Shown here: positions 41,585 through 49,572 of the stretch, in pieces
Layout: each line of letters starts with the position of its first letter
How positions within the stretch are numbered: position 1 is the first letter of the stretch
Assembly (NCBI RefSeq): GCF_000719475.1
Contig: NZ_JOGO01000009.1
Span: forward strand, 62,001 to 126,000
Direction: 5' to 3'
Source of the DNA: Streptomyces sp. NRRL F-5630
Lineage (GTDB): Bacteria > Actinomycetota > Actinomycetes > Streptomycetales > Streptomycetaceae
DNA: 64,000 nt
Translations under genes and position numbers: made by a program
The notes under the pieces: generated by a model
Database searches by the model: none
Seen by the model: only the letters and a program-made list of their open reading frames with translations
What the model was told of the DNA's origin: nothing

Positions 41585-42325
41585 ATGTCTCCCGCCTTGA
41601 CAGTCGTGTTGATCGTGGTGGTGGTCGCCGTTCTCGCCGCCGTCGCGTTCTTCCTCGTACGGCGCGGCGCCGGCGCCTCGGGCGGCTCGTTGCCGCGCCG
41701 CTTCGGCCCCGAGTACGACCGGGCCGTACGCCACCACGACGGTGACAGGCGCGCCGCCGAGCAGGAGCTGAAGGAGCGCGTCAAGACGTACGGCTCGTTG
41801 CGCGAGCACACCCCCGCTCCCGAGGAGCGCACCCGTCTCCTCGCCTCCTGGAGCACTCTCCAGGAACGCTTCGTCGAGGCGCCGCGCGAGGCCGCGGCCG
41901 AGGCGGACCGGCTCCTCGCCGAGACCGCGACGGCCGTCGGCCACCCCGGCGGCGACCGGCACGCGGCCCGGCTCGACTCGCTCTCCGTCCACCACCCGCA
42001 CCACGTCGACGGCTACCGCAGGCTCCGCGCCGCGCTGACCCCCACCGAGGGCGGTCACGAGAGCACCGAGGAACTGCGCGAGGCGCTGCTCGCCGCGCGC
42101 GGCCTCTTCGAGGAGCTCATCGGCGCGGGCACGTCGGGGATGCGTACGGGACGGGGCACCGCACACGGCGCACCGCACCGCACCGCGCACGCGGACGAAC
42201 GCGCGCAGGGACCGGGTACACCGCCCGCAGCCGGCACGGCCGAGGCCCCGGCGCCGGGCACGGCCCCGGCCCCCGCCCCCGAAGCCGCAGAGACCTACGA
42301 GGGCCACGAGGCCCGGAGGAGCTGA
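41585..42325 (+). CDS. Membrane-anchored helical protein (first of related pair)
   Basis: A 246-residue protein with an N-terminal transmembrane helix (ALTVVLIVVVVAVLAAVAFFLV) and a soluble helical body containing TLQERFVEAPREAAAEADRLLAET and LRAALTPTEGGHESTEELREA. The EADRLLAET segment recurs in the next protein (EKADRLLAETVEQLHEAL), so the two share a domain. The C-terminus is Pro/Ala-rich. ATG at 41585 has GGAGGGCAAGC upstream. Six nt separate it from the next start, so the two are cotranscribed. Function unknown. Confidence 0.75.
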   Translation: MSPALTVVLIVVVVAVLAAVAFFLVRRGAGASGGSLPRRFGPEYDRAVRHHDGDRRAAEQELKERVKTYGSLREHTPAPEERTRLLASWSTLQERFVEAPREAAAEADRLLAETATAVGHPGGDRHAARLDSLSVHHPHHVDGYRRLRAALTPTEGGHESTEELREALLAARGLFEELIGAGTSGMRTGRGTAHGAPHRTAHADERAQGPGTPPAAGTAEAPAPGTAPAPAPEAAETYEGHEARRS

Positions 42326-42330
42326 CCGAG

Positions 42331-42951
42331 ATGACCGCGACACTGCCCGACGGGAAGACCACCACCACACGTACCGGCGACCACACCACGAGCTTCCTGC
42401 CCAGCGGCGCACGAGAGCGCCTCGAACCCCGGCTCCGCGAGGCGGTCAGCGAGTTCGTCGACTCGCCCGCAGAGGCCGTCGAGAAGGCCGACCGCCTCCT
42501 CGCCGAGACCGTCGAACAGCTCCACGAGGCCCTCGTCCACCGCCGCGGTGAACTCCGCTCGGCGTGGGACGGCAAGGGAGACGCGGGGAGCGCCCGGAAC
42601 GCGGAGAGCGCGCGGCGCGAGGACGGCGCGGGCTTCGGCGACGGCACGCCGGGCGGCGCCGGTACGGGCCTGGGCGGCGACCGGGCGGACCTGGCGAGCG
42701 ACCGGGCGGACCTGGTGAGCGACAGGGCCGACCTCGGCGGCGACCGGATCGATCCGAGCGGACCGCGCGACCGTACGGGTACGGTGCGCGACGCCGACCG
42801 CGACGGTGTGGCCGAGGACCGGACCGGCCTCTCCGGTGCCTCCGACACGCGGAGGCCCGGCGCCACGAGCGGCGCGGAGGCCGACACCGAGCGGCTGCGC
42901 CTCGCGCTCCAGGAGTACCGCGAGACGACGGAGCGCCTGCTGAACCTGTGA
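42331..42951 (+). CDS. Soluble partner protein with DRADL repeats
   Basis: A 206-residue protein in the same operon. Residues ~28-75 repeat the domain of its neighbour (REAVSEFVDSPAEAVEKADR); a middle part carries Gly/Asp-rich repeats DRADLASDRADLVSDRADL; and the C-terminal helix reads LRLALQEYRETTERLLNL. ATG at 42331 has GGAGGAGCTGACCGAG upstream. No membrane segment is visible. Probably a cytoplasmic companion of the membrane protein; function unknown. Confidence 0.7.
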   Translation: MTATLPDGKTTTTRTGDHTTSFLPSGARERLEPRLREAVSEFVDSPAEAVEKADRLLAETVEQLHEALVHRRGELRSAWDGKGDAGSARNAESARREDGAGFGDGTPGGAGTGLGGDRADLASDRADLVSDRADLGGDRIDPSGPRDRTGTVRDADRDGVAEDRTGLSGASDTRRPGATSGAEADTERLRLALQEYRETTERLLNL

Positions 42952-43297
42952 CGCCGCCGGACCGTGCGGACCTCGCGGGCCGTACGGACCACGCGCGGAC
43001 CTCGCGGACCGCGGGCGACGGAAGCCGGAAGGGGCGGACGACGGGTGGGACCCCGTCCTCCGCCCCTTCCTCATGCGCCGGGGCCGCGCGACGGGGGACC
43101 GGCTGCCTGCTCCGGTCCCGTCCCGGGCGAGAAGCCGCTCCCGGACAAGGGCCCGCACCATGACGAGATGCGGTGGAGCAGGGGAAAGACGGCCCGCGAG
43201 GACGCGAAGCCCACGCCGGGGGGCTTCACCCGGGTCGTGCCGCCGTCTCCGTCCACCGACGTCCCTCGCGCCTACGGGCCCCTCGCCCGCCGGGCGT
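42952..43297. other. Intergenic region with strong terminator
   Basis: About 345 nt between two convergent transcripts. It contains short near-repeats of CGGACCTCGCGG around 42968-43010 and the hairpin listed separately. No credible coding frame. Confidence 0.55.
43027..43070. terminator. Strong bidirectional hairpin terminator
   Basis: A 19-bp stem with one mismatch (GGAAGGGGCGGACGACGGG with CCCGTCCTCCGCCCCTTCC) and a 6-nt loop lies between convergent genes. It should end transcription from both sides. Confidence 0.8.
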
Positions 43298-43972
43298 TCA
43301 GGCGACGACGCGGGCCAGCGCGAAACCGTCGTACCCCTTGCTCCCCACCGTCTGCACCGCCGTCCCGCTCAGGCGCGGCTCGCGCGCCACGAGGTCGAGC
43401 GCGGCACGGGTGCCGAGAACGCTCGGGTCCGTGCTGTCCGCGTCCTTCACCGCCCCGTTCCGTACGACGTTGTCGATCACGATGAGGCTGCCCGGACGGG
43501 TCAGCGCCAGGGCCCACGTGACGTAGCCGGGGTTGTTCACCTTGTCCGCGTCGATGAAGACGAAGTCGAAGGGCTCCGGCTTCTCCTCGGCGAGCGCGGC
43601 GAGGCTGTCCAGCGCGGCGCCGACGCGGATCTCGACCGTCTCGGCGTACCCGGCGCGGTCGAGGTTGGCGCGCGCCACCTCGGCGTGCCTCGGCTCGTAC
43701 TCCAGCGTGACGAGCTTCCCGTCCGCGGGGAGCGCCGCCGCGAGCCACAGCGTGCTGTAGCCGCCGAGCGTGCCGATCTCCAGGACGCGGCGGGCGCCCT
43801 GCGTCTCGGCGAGGAGGCGAAGGAGCTTGCCCTGGTTGGGCGCGACGGCGATGGGCGGCAGCCCGGCCGCGTCGCTCGCGGCGAGTGCCGCGGCGAAGGC
43901 GTCCTCGGCGGGGGCGAGCAGATCGGTGAAGTAGGTGTCGACGTCGTTCCAGGTCTGGGCGGGGTCGGGCAC
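43298..43972 (-). CDS. SAM-dependent O-methyltransferase (class I, COMT-like)
   Basis: A 224-residue O-methyltransferase family 3 protein. Motif I is VLEIGTLGGYSTLWLA, motif with acidic residues FVFIDADKVNNPGYVTWAL, and the metal-binding DNVVRNG. Catechol-type methyltransferases of this family need a divalent metal. GTG at 43972 has GAAAGGCCGCACC upstream. A perfect palindrome at 44026-44042 lies in its promoter region, suggesting repression by an unlinked regulator. Confidence 0.9.
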   Translation of the reverse strand: MPDPAQTWNDVDTYFTDLLAPAEDAFAAALAASDAAGLPPIAVAPNQGKLLRLLAETQGARRVLEIGTLGGYSTLWLAAALPADGKLVTLEYEPRHAEVARANLDRAGYAETVEIRVGAALDSLAALAEEKPEPFDFVFIDADKVNNPGYVTWALALTRPGSLIVIDNVVRNGAVKDADSTDPSVLGTRAALDLVAREPRLSGTAVQTVGSKGYDGFALARVVA

Positions 43973-44400
43973 GGTGCGGCCTTTCGGTGCGCGGCGAGGC
44001 TCCCGGCGCGGAAGCTCTCGGGGTGAGTTCCCAAAGGGAACTTATCATCGGGCCGTCCCGGGGGGCTCCGGCCGGGCCGGGCGTCACGTAGGGTGACCAA
44101 TCGATCGCCGGGAGGGTGCGGTGAAAACCGGCCGCGCGCCGAGGGCTACGCTTTCCCCGCCCCGAGCGGGGCAAGAGGGAGCGTTCCGCGCCGTTCCGCG
44201 AGAATTCGGGAGGTGTCCGCTTCCTCGTCGGTGGGCGACCTTGTCCAGATCCTCTGTTTTCGGCCAAAAGCCGGTCAAAACATGGCCAACGGCAAGGTGA
44301 AAGAGAAGAGGCTATGAGGCGAACAGGGGCTCGGCCGCGTCTCCATACACGGGCGGCACGAGCCTCTGGGAGCACGGAGCGCGCCACCGAGGGCCGGGAC
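43973..44400. other. Regulatory region and leader of the GT87-PAP2 gene
   Basis: About 430 nt. Left part carries the methyltransferase promoter and palindrome. A TAGGGT -10-like box lies near 44088, so the rightward transcript may have a ~300-nt leader. Within it the frame 44093-44317 ends in ATGA overlapping an in-frame ATG of the large gene; its sequence is not protein-like and coding bias is poor. Confidence 0.4.
44026..44042. promoter_or_regulatory. Perfect palindrome AGTTCCC-AAA-GGGAACT upstream of the methyltransferase
   Basis: A 7-bp inverted repeat with AAA centre, 54 nt upstream of the methyltransferase start and partly overlapping an AT-rich TTATCATC that may be the -10. It has typical operator geometry. 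Confidence 0.55.
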
Positions 44401-46521
44401 GTGCCGGACAACGACGAGCGGGGCGGGAGGCCACACGCCGTGGCGAATGCGGAGCGGAGCGGGACGGACGGGATGTTCGGTCCCGGGGGGCCCGAAGGTG
44501 TCAGGGCCCGGACGCGGGTCCTCTGCATCGTGCTGTGGGCCGCCGCCGCGGCACTCGTGGCGCGGCAGCTCACGGCCGTCCTGCGGCTGCCCCCCGGGGA
44601 CCGGCTGACCGACCTGGAGACGTGGGTCGGCCCGGAGGGGGTGCTGCACGTCTCGGGTTCCCTGTACGACACCGGCCGCTTCACGGGGACGCCCTTCGGC
44701 GGGCTCGTCCTCAAGCCGCTGCGCGAGGCGGCGCAGGACACCCTCGGCGTGCTGTGGACGGTGGCCAGCCTCCTGCTCGTCGTCGTGCTCGGCCTCGTCG
44801 TCGCGCGCGCCGTGCCCCGGCCCCGCTCGCAGTCCCGCCTCGTACCGCTGCTCGTCGCGCCCGTCGCGATCTGCCTCTTCCTCGTCTCGCTCCCGGTGCG
44901 CAACGCCTTCCACACCGGGCAGCTGAGCATCCTCCCCGTCCTCCTCGTCGTCCTCGGCTGCTTCGCCGTGCGCAAGGACGTCCCCGCCGGAATCCTCATC
45001 GGCCTCGCGGCGGCCTTCCAGCCGACGATGCTGCTCTTCGCGCCGCTCCTGTGGCTCACCGGCCGCCGCCGCGCGGGCCTCTCCACGCTCGGCACCTTCC
45101 TCGTCGGCACCGTGCTCGCCTGGATCGCCCAGCCGCACGACTCGTGGACCTACTGGGTCCACCACGTCGCGGGCGCCGGCCTCGGCTCCAGCGACGAACT
45201 CGCCAACCAGTCGCTGCACGGCGCGCTGCTGCGCTTCGGCCTGCACGGCCCGGCCGAACTCGCGCTCTACGCCGTGCTCGCGCTGCTCGTGATCTTCGCC
45301 GGGCTGCGCCGCGCGGTGCGGTACGCGGCCGACGGGCAGCCGCTCCTCGCCGTGGCGATCACCGGCTGCGTCGCCGTGGCGGTCTCGCCGACGAGCTGGC
45401 AGCACCAGATGCTGTGGGTCCTGCTCACCGTCGTCGGCCGCGTCGGCACCAAGGCGGCGGACCGGTACGTGTGGCCCGTCGCCGTCGTGCTCGCGCTCTC
45501 GCTCACCCCCAAGGTGCTGCTGCCGAACATGGCGAGCCTCGACCCGGTCACGCAGAACATCATCCTCATCACCGCCCTCGCCGCGGCCTGCGTCGTGCCC
45601 TTCCTCAGCACCTCCGCACCCGCCTACGAGCACCCGGTGCCGACCGTCCACCTGCCGCGCCGCCCCGCGCGCTGGTCCTGGGTGCCGCTGCTCCCCGTGT
45701 GGCGCTGGGTCGCGCGGCGTCCCAACCTGCTCCTCGAACTGCTGCTCATCCGCGTCGGCTACGCGGCCTACTCCGAGGTCCGCAAGGCCGCGCGCGGCGG
45801 CCGGGCCACCGCCGAGCACCACGGCGACGTCATCCACAGCATCGAGAAGTTCCTCCACATCGACATCGAGCACTGGGTCAACCACGCCGTCGTGAAGGTC
45901 TCCTGGCTGGAGGACTTCTTCAACTTCTACTACGAGTCCTTCCACTTCGTCGTCCCGCTGGCCGTCCTCGCGGTCCTCTACATCCGGCGGCCCGCCGAGT
46001 ACCGGTGGGCGCGCAGCGCGCTCGGCTTCGCGACGCTCCTCGCGCTCCTCGGCTTCTGGCTCTTCCCGCTCGCCCCGCCGCGCCTCATGCCGACGCTCGG
46101 CTTCATCGACACCGTCCACGGGGTGCAGGACTTCAGCAAGCCGGACTACGGGACCCTCACCGCCGTCACCAACCAGTACGCCGCGATGCCGTCGCTGCAC
46201 TTCGGGTGGTCGCTGTGGTGCGGGCTCGTGATCGCGATCCTGGCGCCGAAGTGGTGGATGAAGGCGCTGGGACTGCTCCACCCGTTGTTCACGGTGTCGG
46301 CGATCGTGGCGACAGGGAACCACTGGGTGCTGGACGCGGTGGGCGGCGCCACGGTGGTGGGGCTGGGCTTCGCCCTCACGTACGCCCTGGCGGGGCCGAG
46401 GGGGCGGACCAAGGACATCGGGAGGGCCGCCGGGTCGGGCGAGCCCTCCGCGCCGGACGGGTCCGCCACGGAAGCTCCCCCCGCACGCCCCCGCTCCTCG
46501 GTCTCCGAAGGGACTCCCTGA
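44401..46521 (+). CDS. Fused GT87-type glycosyltransferase and PAP2 phosphatase membrane protein
   Basis: A ~706-residue membrane enzyme. The first ~430 residues have many hydrophobic segments of the DUF2029/GT87 polyprenyl-phosphate mannosyltransferase type (LVLWAAAAALV, TLGVLWTVASLLLVVVLG, FQPTMLLFAPLLWLT, SWQHQMLWVLLTVVG). The C-terminal ~270 residues are a PAP2/inositolphosphotransferase-like domain with PSLHFGWS near residue 595 and NHWVLDAVGG near 639 supplying catalytic His and Asp. GTG at 44401 is preferred since third-position GC falls upstream; ATG 44314 or GTG 44440 are alternatives. Likely acts on lipid-linked sugars in envelope synthesis. Confidence 0.85.
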   Translation: MPDNDERGGRPHAVANAERSGTDGMFGPGGPEGVRARTRVLCIVLWAAAAALVARQLTAVLRLPPGDRLTDLETWVGPEGVLHVSGSLYDTGRFTGTPFGGLVLKPLREAAQDTLGVLWTVASLLLVVVLGLVVARAVPRPRSQSRLVPLLVAPVAICLFLVSLPVRNAFHTGQLSILPVLLVVLGCFAVRKDVPAGILIGLAAAFQPTMLLFAPLLWLTGRRRAGLSTLGTFLVGTVLAWIAQPHDSWTYWVHHVAGAGLGSSDELANQSLHGALLRFGLHGPAELALYAVLALLVIFAGLRRAVRYAADGQPLLAVAITGCVAVAVSPTSWQHQMLWVLLTVVGRVGTKAADRYVWPVAVVLALSLTPKVLLPNMASLDPVTQNIILITALAAACVVPFLSTSAPAYEHPVPTVHLPRRPARWSWVPLLPVWRWVARRPNLLLELLLIRVGYAAYSEVRKAARGGRATAEHHGDVIHSIEKFLHIDIEHWVNHAVVKVSWLEDFFNFYYESFHFVVPLAVLAVLYIRRPAEYRWARSALGFATLLALLGFWLFPLAPPRLMPTLGFIDTVHGVQDFSKPDYGTLTAVTNQYAAMPSLHFGWSLWCGLVIAILAPKWWMKALGLLHPLFTVSAIVATGNHWVLDAVGGATVVGLGFALTYALAGPRGRTKDIGRAAGSGEPSAPDGSATEAPPARPRSSVSEGTP

Positions 46522-46558
46522 GCAAGCCCTTACCGGGGGGGTGAGGGCCCCCGCGCGG

Positions 46559-47698
46559 TCAGGACCGCACGTCCTGCCCCGTGATCAGGCGCAGGAAGCC
46601 GTGCGGGGCGTCCGGGCCGAACATCAGCTCGTGGAGGAGGAGCGCCTGCCCGGCTTCCTCGTGGCTGCGCGGGAAGACGTCCCGCTCGTACGCGGCGAGC
46701 GCGGCCTCCGTGTCGCCCGGGTGGGCGGCGAGCGTCTTCGCCAGTTCGGCCCCGTCGAACATCGCGAGGTTGGCGCCCTCGCCCGAGGGGATCATGAGGT
46801 GCGCCGCGTCCCCGATCAGCGTGACGCCGGGCACCCGCTCCCAGCGGTGGTCGGCGGGCAGCGTGTACAGCGGGCGGAGCACGGGGTCCGTCTCGCCCTC
46901 CGTGATGAGCGAGGTCAGCTCGGGCGCCCAGCCCTCGAACTCCCGGAGCAGCCCCGCCCTGACCGACTCCGGGTCGCCGAAGCCGAGCGCCTCGAACCAC
47001 TCCAGCGGGCGCCGCAGCGAGACGTACGTGTGCAGCCTGCCGCCCTTCTCGCGGTGCGCCTGGATGCCCTTGCCCGGCACCAGCGTGTACATCGCGCCGT
47101 CCCCGACCACCCCGGCCGCCGCCGGGTGGCGTGTGTCCGCCTCGTACAGGTACGTCTCGACGAAGGACGTCCCCGTGTACACGGGCTTCGCGTCCGACAG
47201 CAGCGGACGCACCCGCGACCAGGCGCCGTCCGCGCCGACGAGGAGGTCCGTCCGCGTGCGGGTGCCGTTCGCGAAGCTCACCTCGTGGCGGCCGTCGCCG
47301 AGCGCGCGCACCCCGCTGACCTTGTGGTCCCAGCGGACCGTGCCCTCGGGCAGCGAGTCCAGGAGGACCTGGCGCAGCTCACCGCGCTGCACCTCGGGGC
47401 GGCCCCCCGTGCCGTCGTCCTTCTCCTCCAGGAGCACGGACCCGTCGGGCGCGAGTGCCCGCGAGGCCTCGCGGCCCTCCAGGATTAGCGCGCGGAACTC
47501 CTCGGTGAGACCGGCTGCCGCGAGCGCGGGCTGCCCGTTGTTCTCGTGGATGTCGAGCATCCCGCCCTGCGCGCGGGACGTGGGCGACGATTCCGCCTCG
47601 TAGACCGTGGACGGGATGCCGTGGACGTGCAGGACGCGGGCGAGCGTGAGCCCGCCGAGTCCCGCGCCGATGATCGTGACGTGCGGGTGCGTGGTCAT
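46559..47698 (-). CDS. TetX-like FAD-dependent monooxygenase
   Basis: A 379-residue flavin monooxygenase. GAGLGGLTLARVL near the N-terminus binds FAD, a TSRAQGGMLDIHENNGQPAL stretch follows the TetX/PHBH pattern, and GDAAHLMIPSGEGANLAMFDGAELA is the second FAD motif. It lacks a C-terminal thioredoxin-like domain, unlike the hydroxylase at 31161. ATG at 47698 has GAAGGAGCCCGCC upstream. It is divergent from a TetR gene with three operators between, so expression should be tightly inducible. TetX relatives can inactivate antibiotics, but the substrate here is unknown. Confidence 0.92.
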   Translation of the reverse strand: MTTHPHVTIIGAGLGGLTLARVLHVHGIPSTVYEAESSPTSRAQGGMLDIHENNGQPALAAAGLTEEFRALILEGREASRALAPDGSVLLEEKDDGTGGRPEVQRGELRQVLLDSLPEGTVRWDHKVSGVRALGDGRHEVSFANGTRTRTDLLVGADGAWSRVRPLLSDAKPVYTGTSFVETYLYEADTRHPAAAGVVGDGAMYTLVPGKGIQAHREKGGRLHTYVSLRRPLEWFEALGFGDPESVRAGLLREFEGWAPELTSLITEGETDPVLRPLYTLPADHRWERVPGVTLIGDAAHLMIPSGEGANLAMFDGAELAKTLAAHPGDTEAALAAYERDVFPRSHEEAGQALLLHELMFGPDAPHGFLRLITGQDVRS

Positions 47699-47742
47699 GG
47701 CGGGCTCCTTCGCAGTCGTCCGGAGCGCTGTCCGGGGGTGTC

Positions 47743-47808
47743 TGGAATGTTGTTCCACCACTACCGTGGAACGGTGTTCCAGCATTGTCAAGCTGGAACC
47801 GCGTTCCA
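47743..47808. promoter_or_regulatory. Three near-identical TetR operators
   Basis: TGGAATGTTGTTCCA (47743-47757), TGGAACGGTGTTCCA (47767-47781) and TGGAACCGCGTTCCA (47794-47808) share the symmetric pattern TGGAAYnnnGTTCCA. Centre spacings are 24 and 27 bp. They occupy the gap between the divergent starts and must include the promoters of both genes. Confidence 0.85.
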
Positions 47809-47831
47809 GGCGGGTGTGCCAGGATGGGGCC

Positions 47832-48536
47832 ATGACGAAGAGGACCGCGCGCGCCGAGCCGCTCTCGCGCGCCCGCATCGTCCGGACCGCCGTCGAACTG
47901 CTCGACACGGCGGGCGTGCGGAAGCTGACCTTCCGGGCCCTGACGGAGCGGCTCTCGACGGGACCCGGCGCGATCTACTGGCACGTGGCGAACAAGGACG
48001 AGCTGCTCAGCGCGGCGACGGAGGCGGTGGTCGCGGACGCGGTGTCCGTGGAGCCCGGCGCCGGTGACACGCCGCGAGAGGCCATCCGCTCCGTCGCACT
48101 CGGCCTCTACGAGGCGACCGAGGCGCACCCCTGGCTCGCCGCCCAGCTCGCGGCGGAGTGCGCGCGCAGCCCCTGGGGCGCGGTGGCGCCGCGCGTCTTC
48201 GAGGCGCTGGGACGGCAGGTGCGGGCGCTGGGGATGCCCGAGAGCGGCTGGTTCACGGCCACGTCGGCGCTCATGCACTACGTCTTCGGCGTCGCGGCCC
48301 AGAACGCGGCGAACACCGCCATGGCCGCCGCCCTGCCGCAGGACGCGTCCCGCACCGAGTACCTGGAGACCGCCTCGCGCGCCTGGGAAGCCCTCGACCC
48401 GGCCGCGTACCCCTTCACGCGCGCCGTGGCCGGCCAACTGCGCGACCACGACGACCGCACGCAGTTCCTCTCGGGCGTCGATCTGGTCCTGGCCGGGATC
48501 GTGGCGTCGGCGGAGGGCGGGGAGCGGCAGGGGTAG
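47832..48536 (+). CDS. TetR family regulator of the TetX-like gene
   Basis: A 234-residue TetR protein. HTH segment RIVRTAVELLDTAGVRKLTFRALTERLSTGPGAIYWHVANKDELL is complete, and the C-terminal domain carries TetR_C-type sequence (HPWLAAQLAAECARSPWG, TALMHYVFGVAAQNAAN). ATG at 47832 with AGGATGGGGCC upstream. The three palindromes in front of it are almost certainly its targets, giving autoregulation and control of the monooxygenase. Confidence 0.93.
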   Translation: MTKRTARAEPLSRARIVRTAVELLDTAGVRKLTFRALTERLSTGPGAIYWHVANKDELLSAATEAVVADAVSVEPGAGDTPREAIRSVALGLYEATEAHPWLAAQLAAECARSPWGAVAPRVFEALGRQVRALGMPESGWFTATSALMHYVFGVAAQNAANTAMAAALPQDASRTEYLETASRAWEALDPAAYPFTRAVAGQLRDHDDRTQFLSGVDLVLAGIVASAEGGERQG

Positions 48537-48660
48537 GGCGCGCGGACGCGGGGCCGTGGGCAGTCGTCCCGGGTGGCGTGGGACGAAGGCCGCCGTCACG
48601 CGGAGCGGGTGGCGGCGGCCTCCGGGCCCTGCTCGCTCCGCGTCGCGGCGTGCTCGTGCC

Positions 48661-49572
48661 TCACTTTCGCGCCCCGTCTCCCTCGTCCGGGGGCGGCGTG
48701 GGCGCGTCCGCCGCGAAGGAGACCTCCGGCGCGAACGCCGCCCTGCGGGTCGCCCGGCGCAGGGTCTTCAGGACGGCGGGCCCCAGCGTCAGGCTCAGCA
48801 CCGCCGTGAGCGCCGCCCGGGGCAGGTCCCAGCCGAGCGAGGTCGCGAGGCAGTAGGCGAGGAAGCGGGCGAGGTTCGCGCCGAGCGGGTCGCCGGGCAC
48901 GTACGAGACGCCCGTGGACAGGCCGCCGAGGTAGGGCCAGCCCTGGAGGTTCATGACGAAGCCGTACGCGAGCGCCGCGAGCGCCCCGTACCCCGCCAGG
49001 ACCAGCAGCTCGCGCGTCCCGCGCAGCGACCGCGACCCCGGCAGCAGGCCCGCGCCGCCCGAGACCCAGCCCATCGCGAGCATCTGGAACGGCAGCCAGG
49101 GGCCCACGCCGCCGGTCAGCAGCGCCGAGGCGAACATCGACACCGCGCCGAGCACGAAGCCGAAGCCGGGGCCGAGCACCCGCCCCGCGAGCACCATGAG
49201 GAAGAACATCGGCTCGATGCCCGCCGTGCCCGCGCCGAGCGGCCGCAGCGCCGCCCCCGCGGCGGCGAGGACCCCGAGCATCGCCACCGCCTTCGCGTCC
49301 AGGCCCCCGTCCGCGATCGCGGCGACCACGACCGCGAGCAGCAGCGGGAGCAGCGCCGCGAAGAGCCACGGCGCGTCCCCCGAGTGCGCGACGCCCGCAC
49401 CGGGCGCGGCGAGCAGCGGCCAGCCGAAGGCCATGATCCCGATCACGGTGACGAGTGCGAGCGCCGCGGCGGCCCGGGGCCCGAGACGCACGGCACGGGG
49501 CGCGCTCCCGGTACGGGCGGTCGTACGCCCCTGAGGAGCGGCCGTGCTCCCGGTACGGGCGGTGCCCCTCAT
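48661..49572 (-). CDS. ECF transporter S component
   Basis: A 303-residue membrane protein with about six hydrophobic segments (AAAALALVTVIGIMAFGWPLL, LFAALLPLLLAVVVAAI, AVAMLGVLAAAGAALRPLG, MFFLMVLAGRVLGPGFGFVLG, LLVLAGYGALAALAYGF). It fits the substrate-binding S component of energy-coupling-factor importers. A ~30-residue basic N-terminus and an acidic tail (APTPPPDEGDGARK) flank the core. ATG at 49572 overlaps the ATPase stop. Substrate cannot be read from sequence; vitamins or metals are usual. Confidence 0.85.
   Translation of the reverse strand: MRGTARTGSTAAPQGRTTARTGSAPRAVRLGPRAAAALALVTVIGIMAFGWPLLAAPGAGVAHSGDAPWLFAALLPLLLAVVVAAIADGGLDAKAVAMLGVLAAAGAALRPLGAGTAGIEPMFFLMVLAGRVLGPGFGFVLGAVSMFASALLTGGVGPWLPFQMLAMGWVSGGAGLLPGSRSLRGTRELLVLAGYGALAALAYGFVMNLQGWPYLGGLSTGVSYVPGDPLGANLARFLAYCLATSLGWDLPRAALTAVLSLTLGPAVLKTLRRATRRAAFAPEVSFAADAPTPPPDEGDGARK

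Noticed and set aside
44093..44317. 74-codon frame ending with ATGA overlap on the GT87 frame
   Set aside because: Codon third positions are not GC-biased and the sequence is not protein-like; kept only as a possible leader.
44275..46323. 682-codon open frame antisense to the GT87-PAP2 gene
   Set aside because: Typical high-GC antisense shadow rich in Arg, Glu and Asp; the plus-strand protein has clear membrane helices and motifs.
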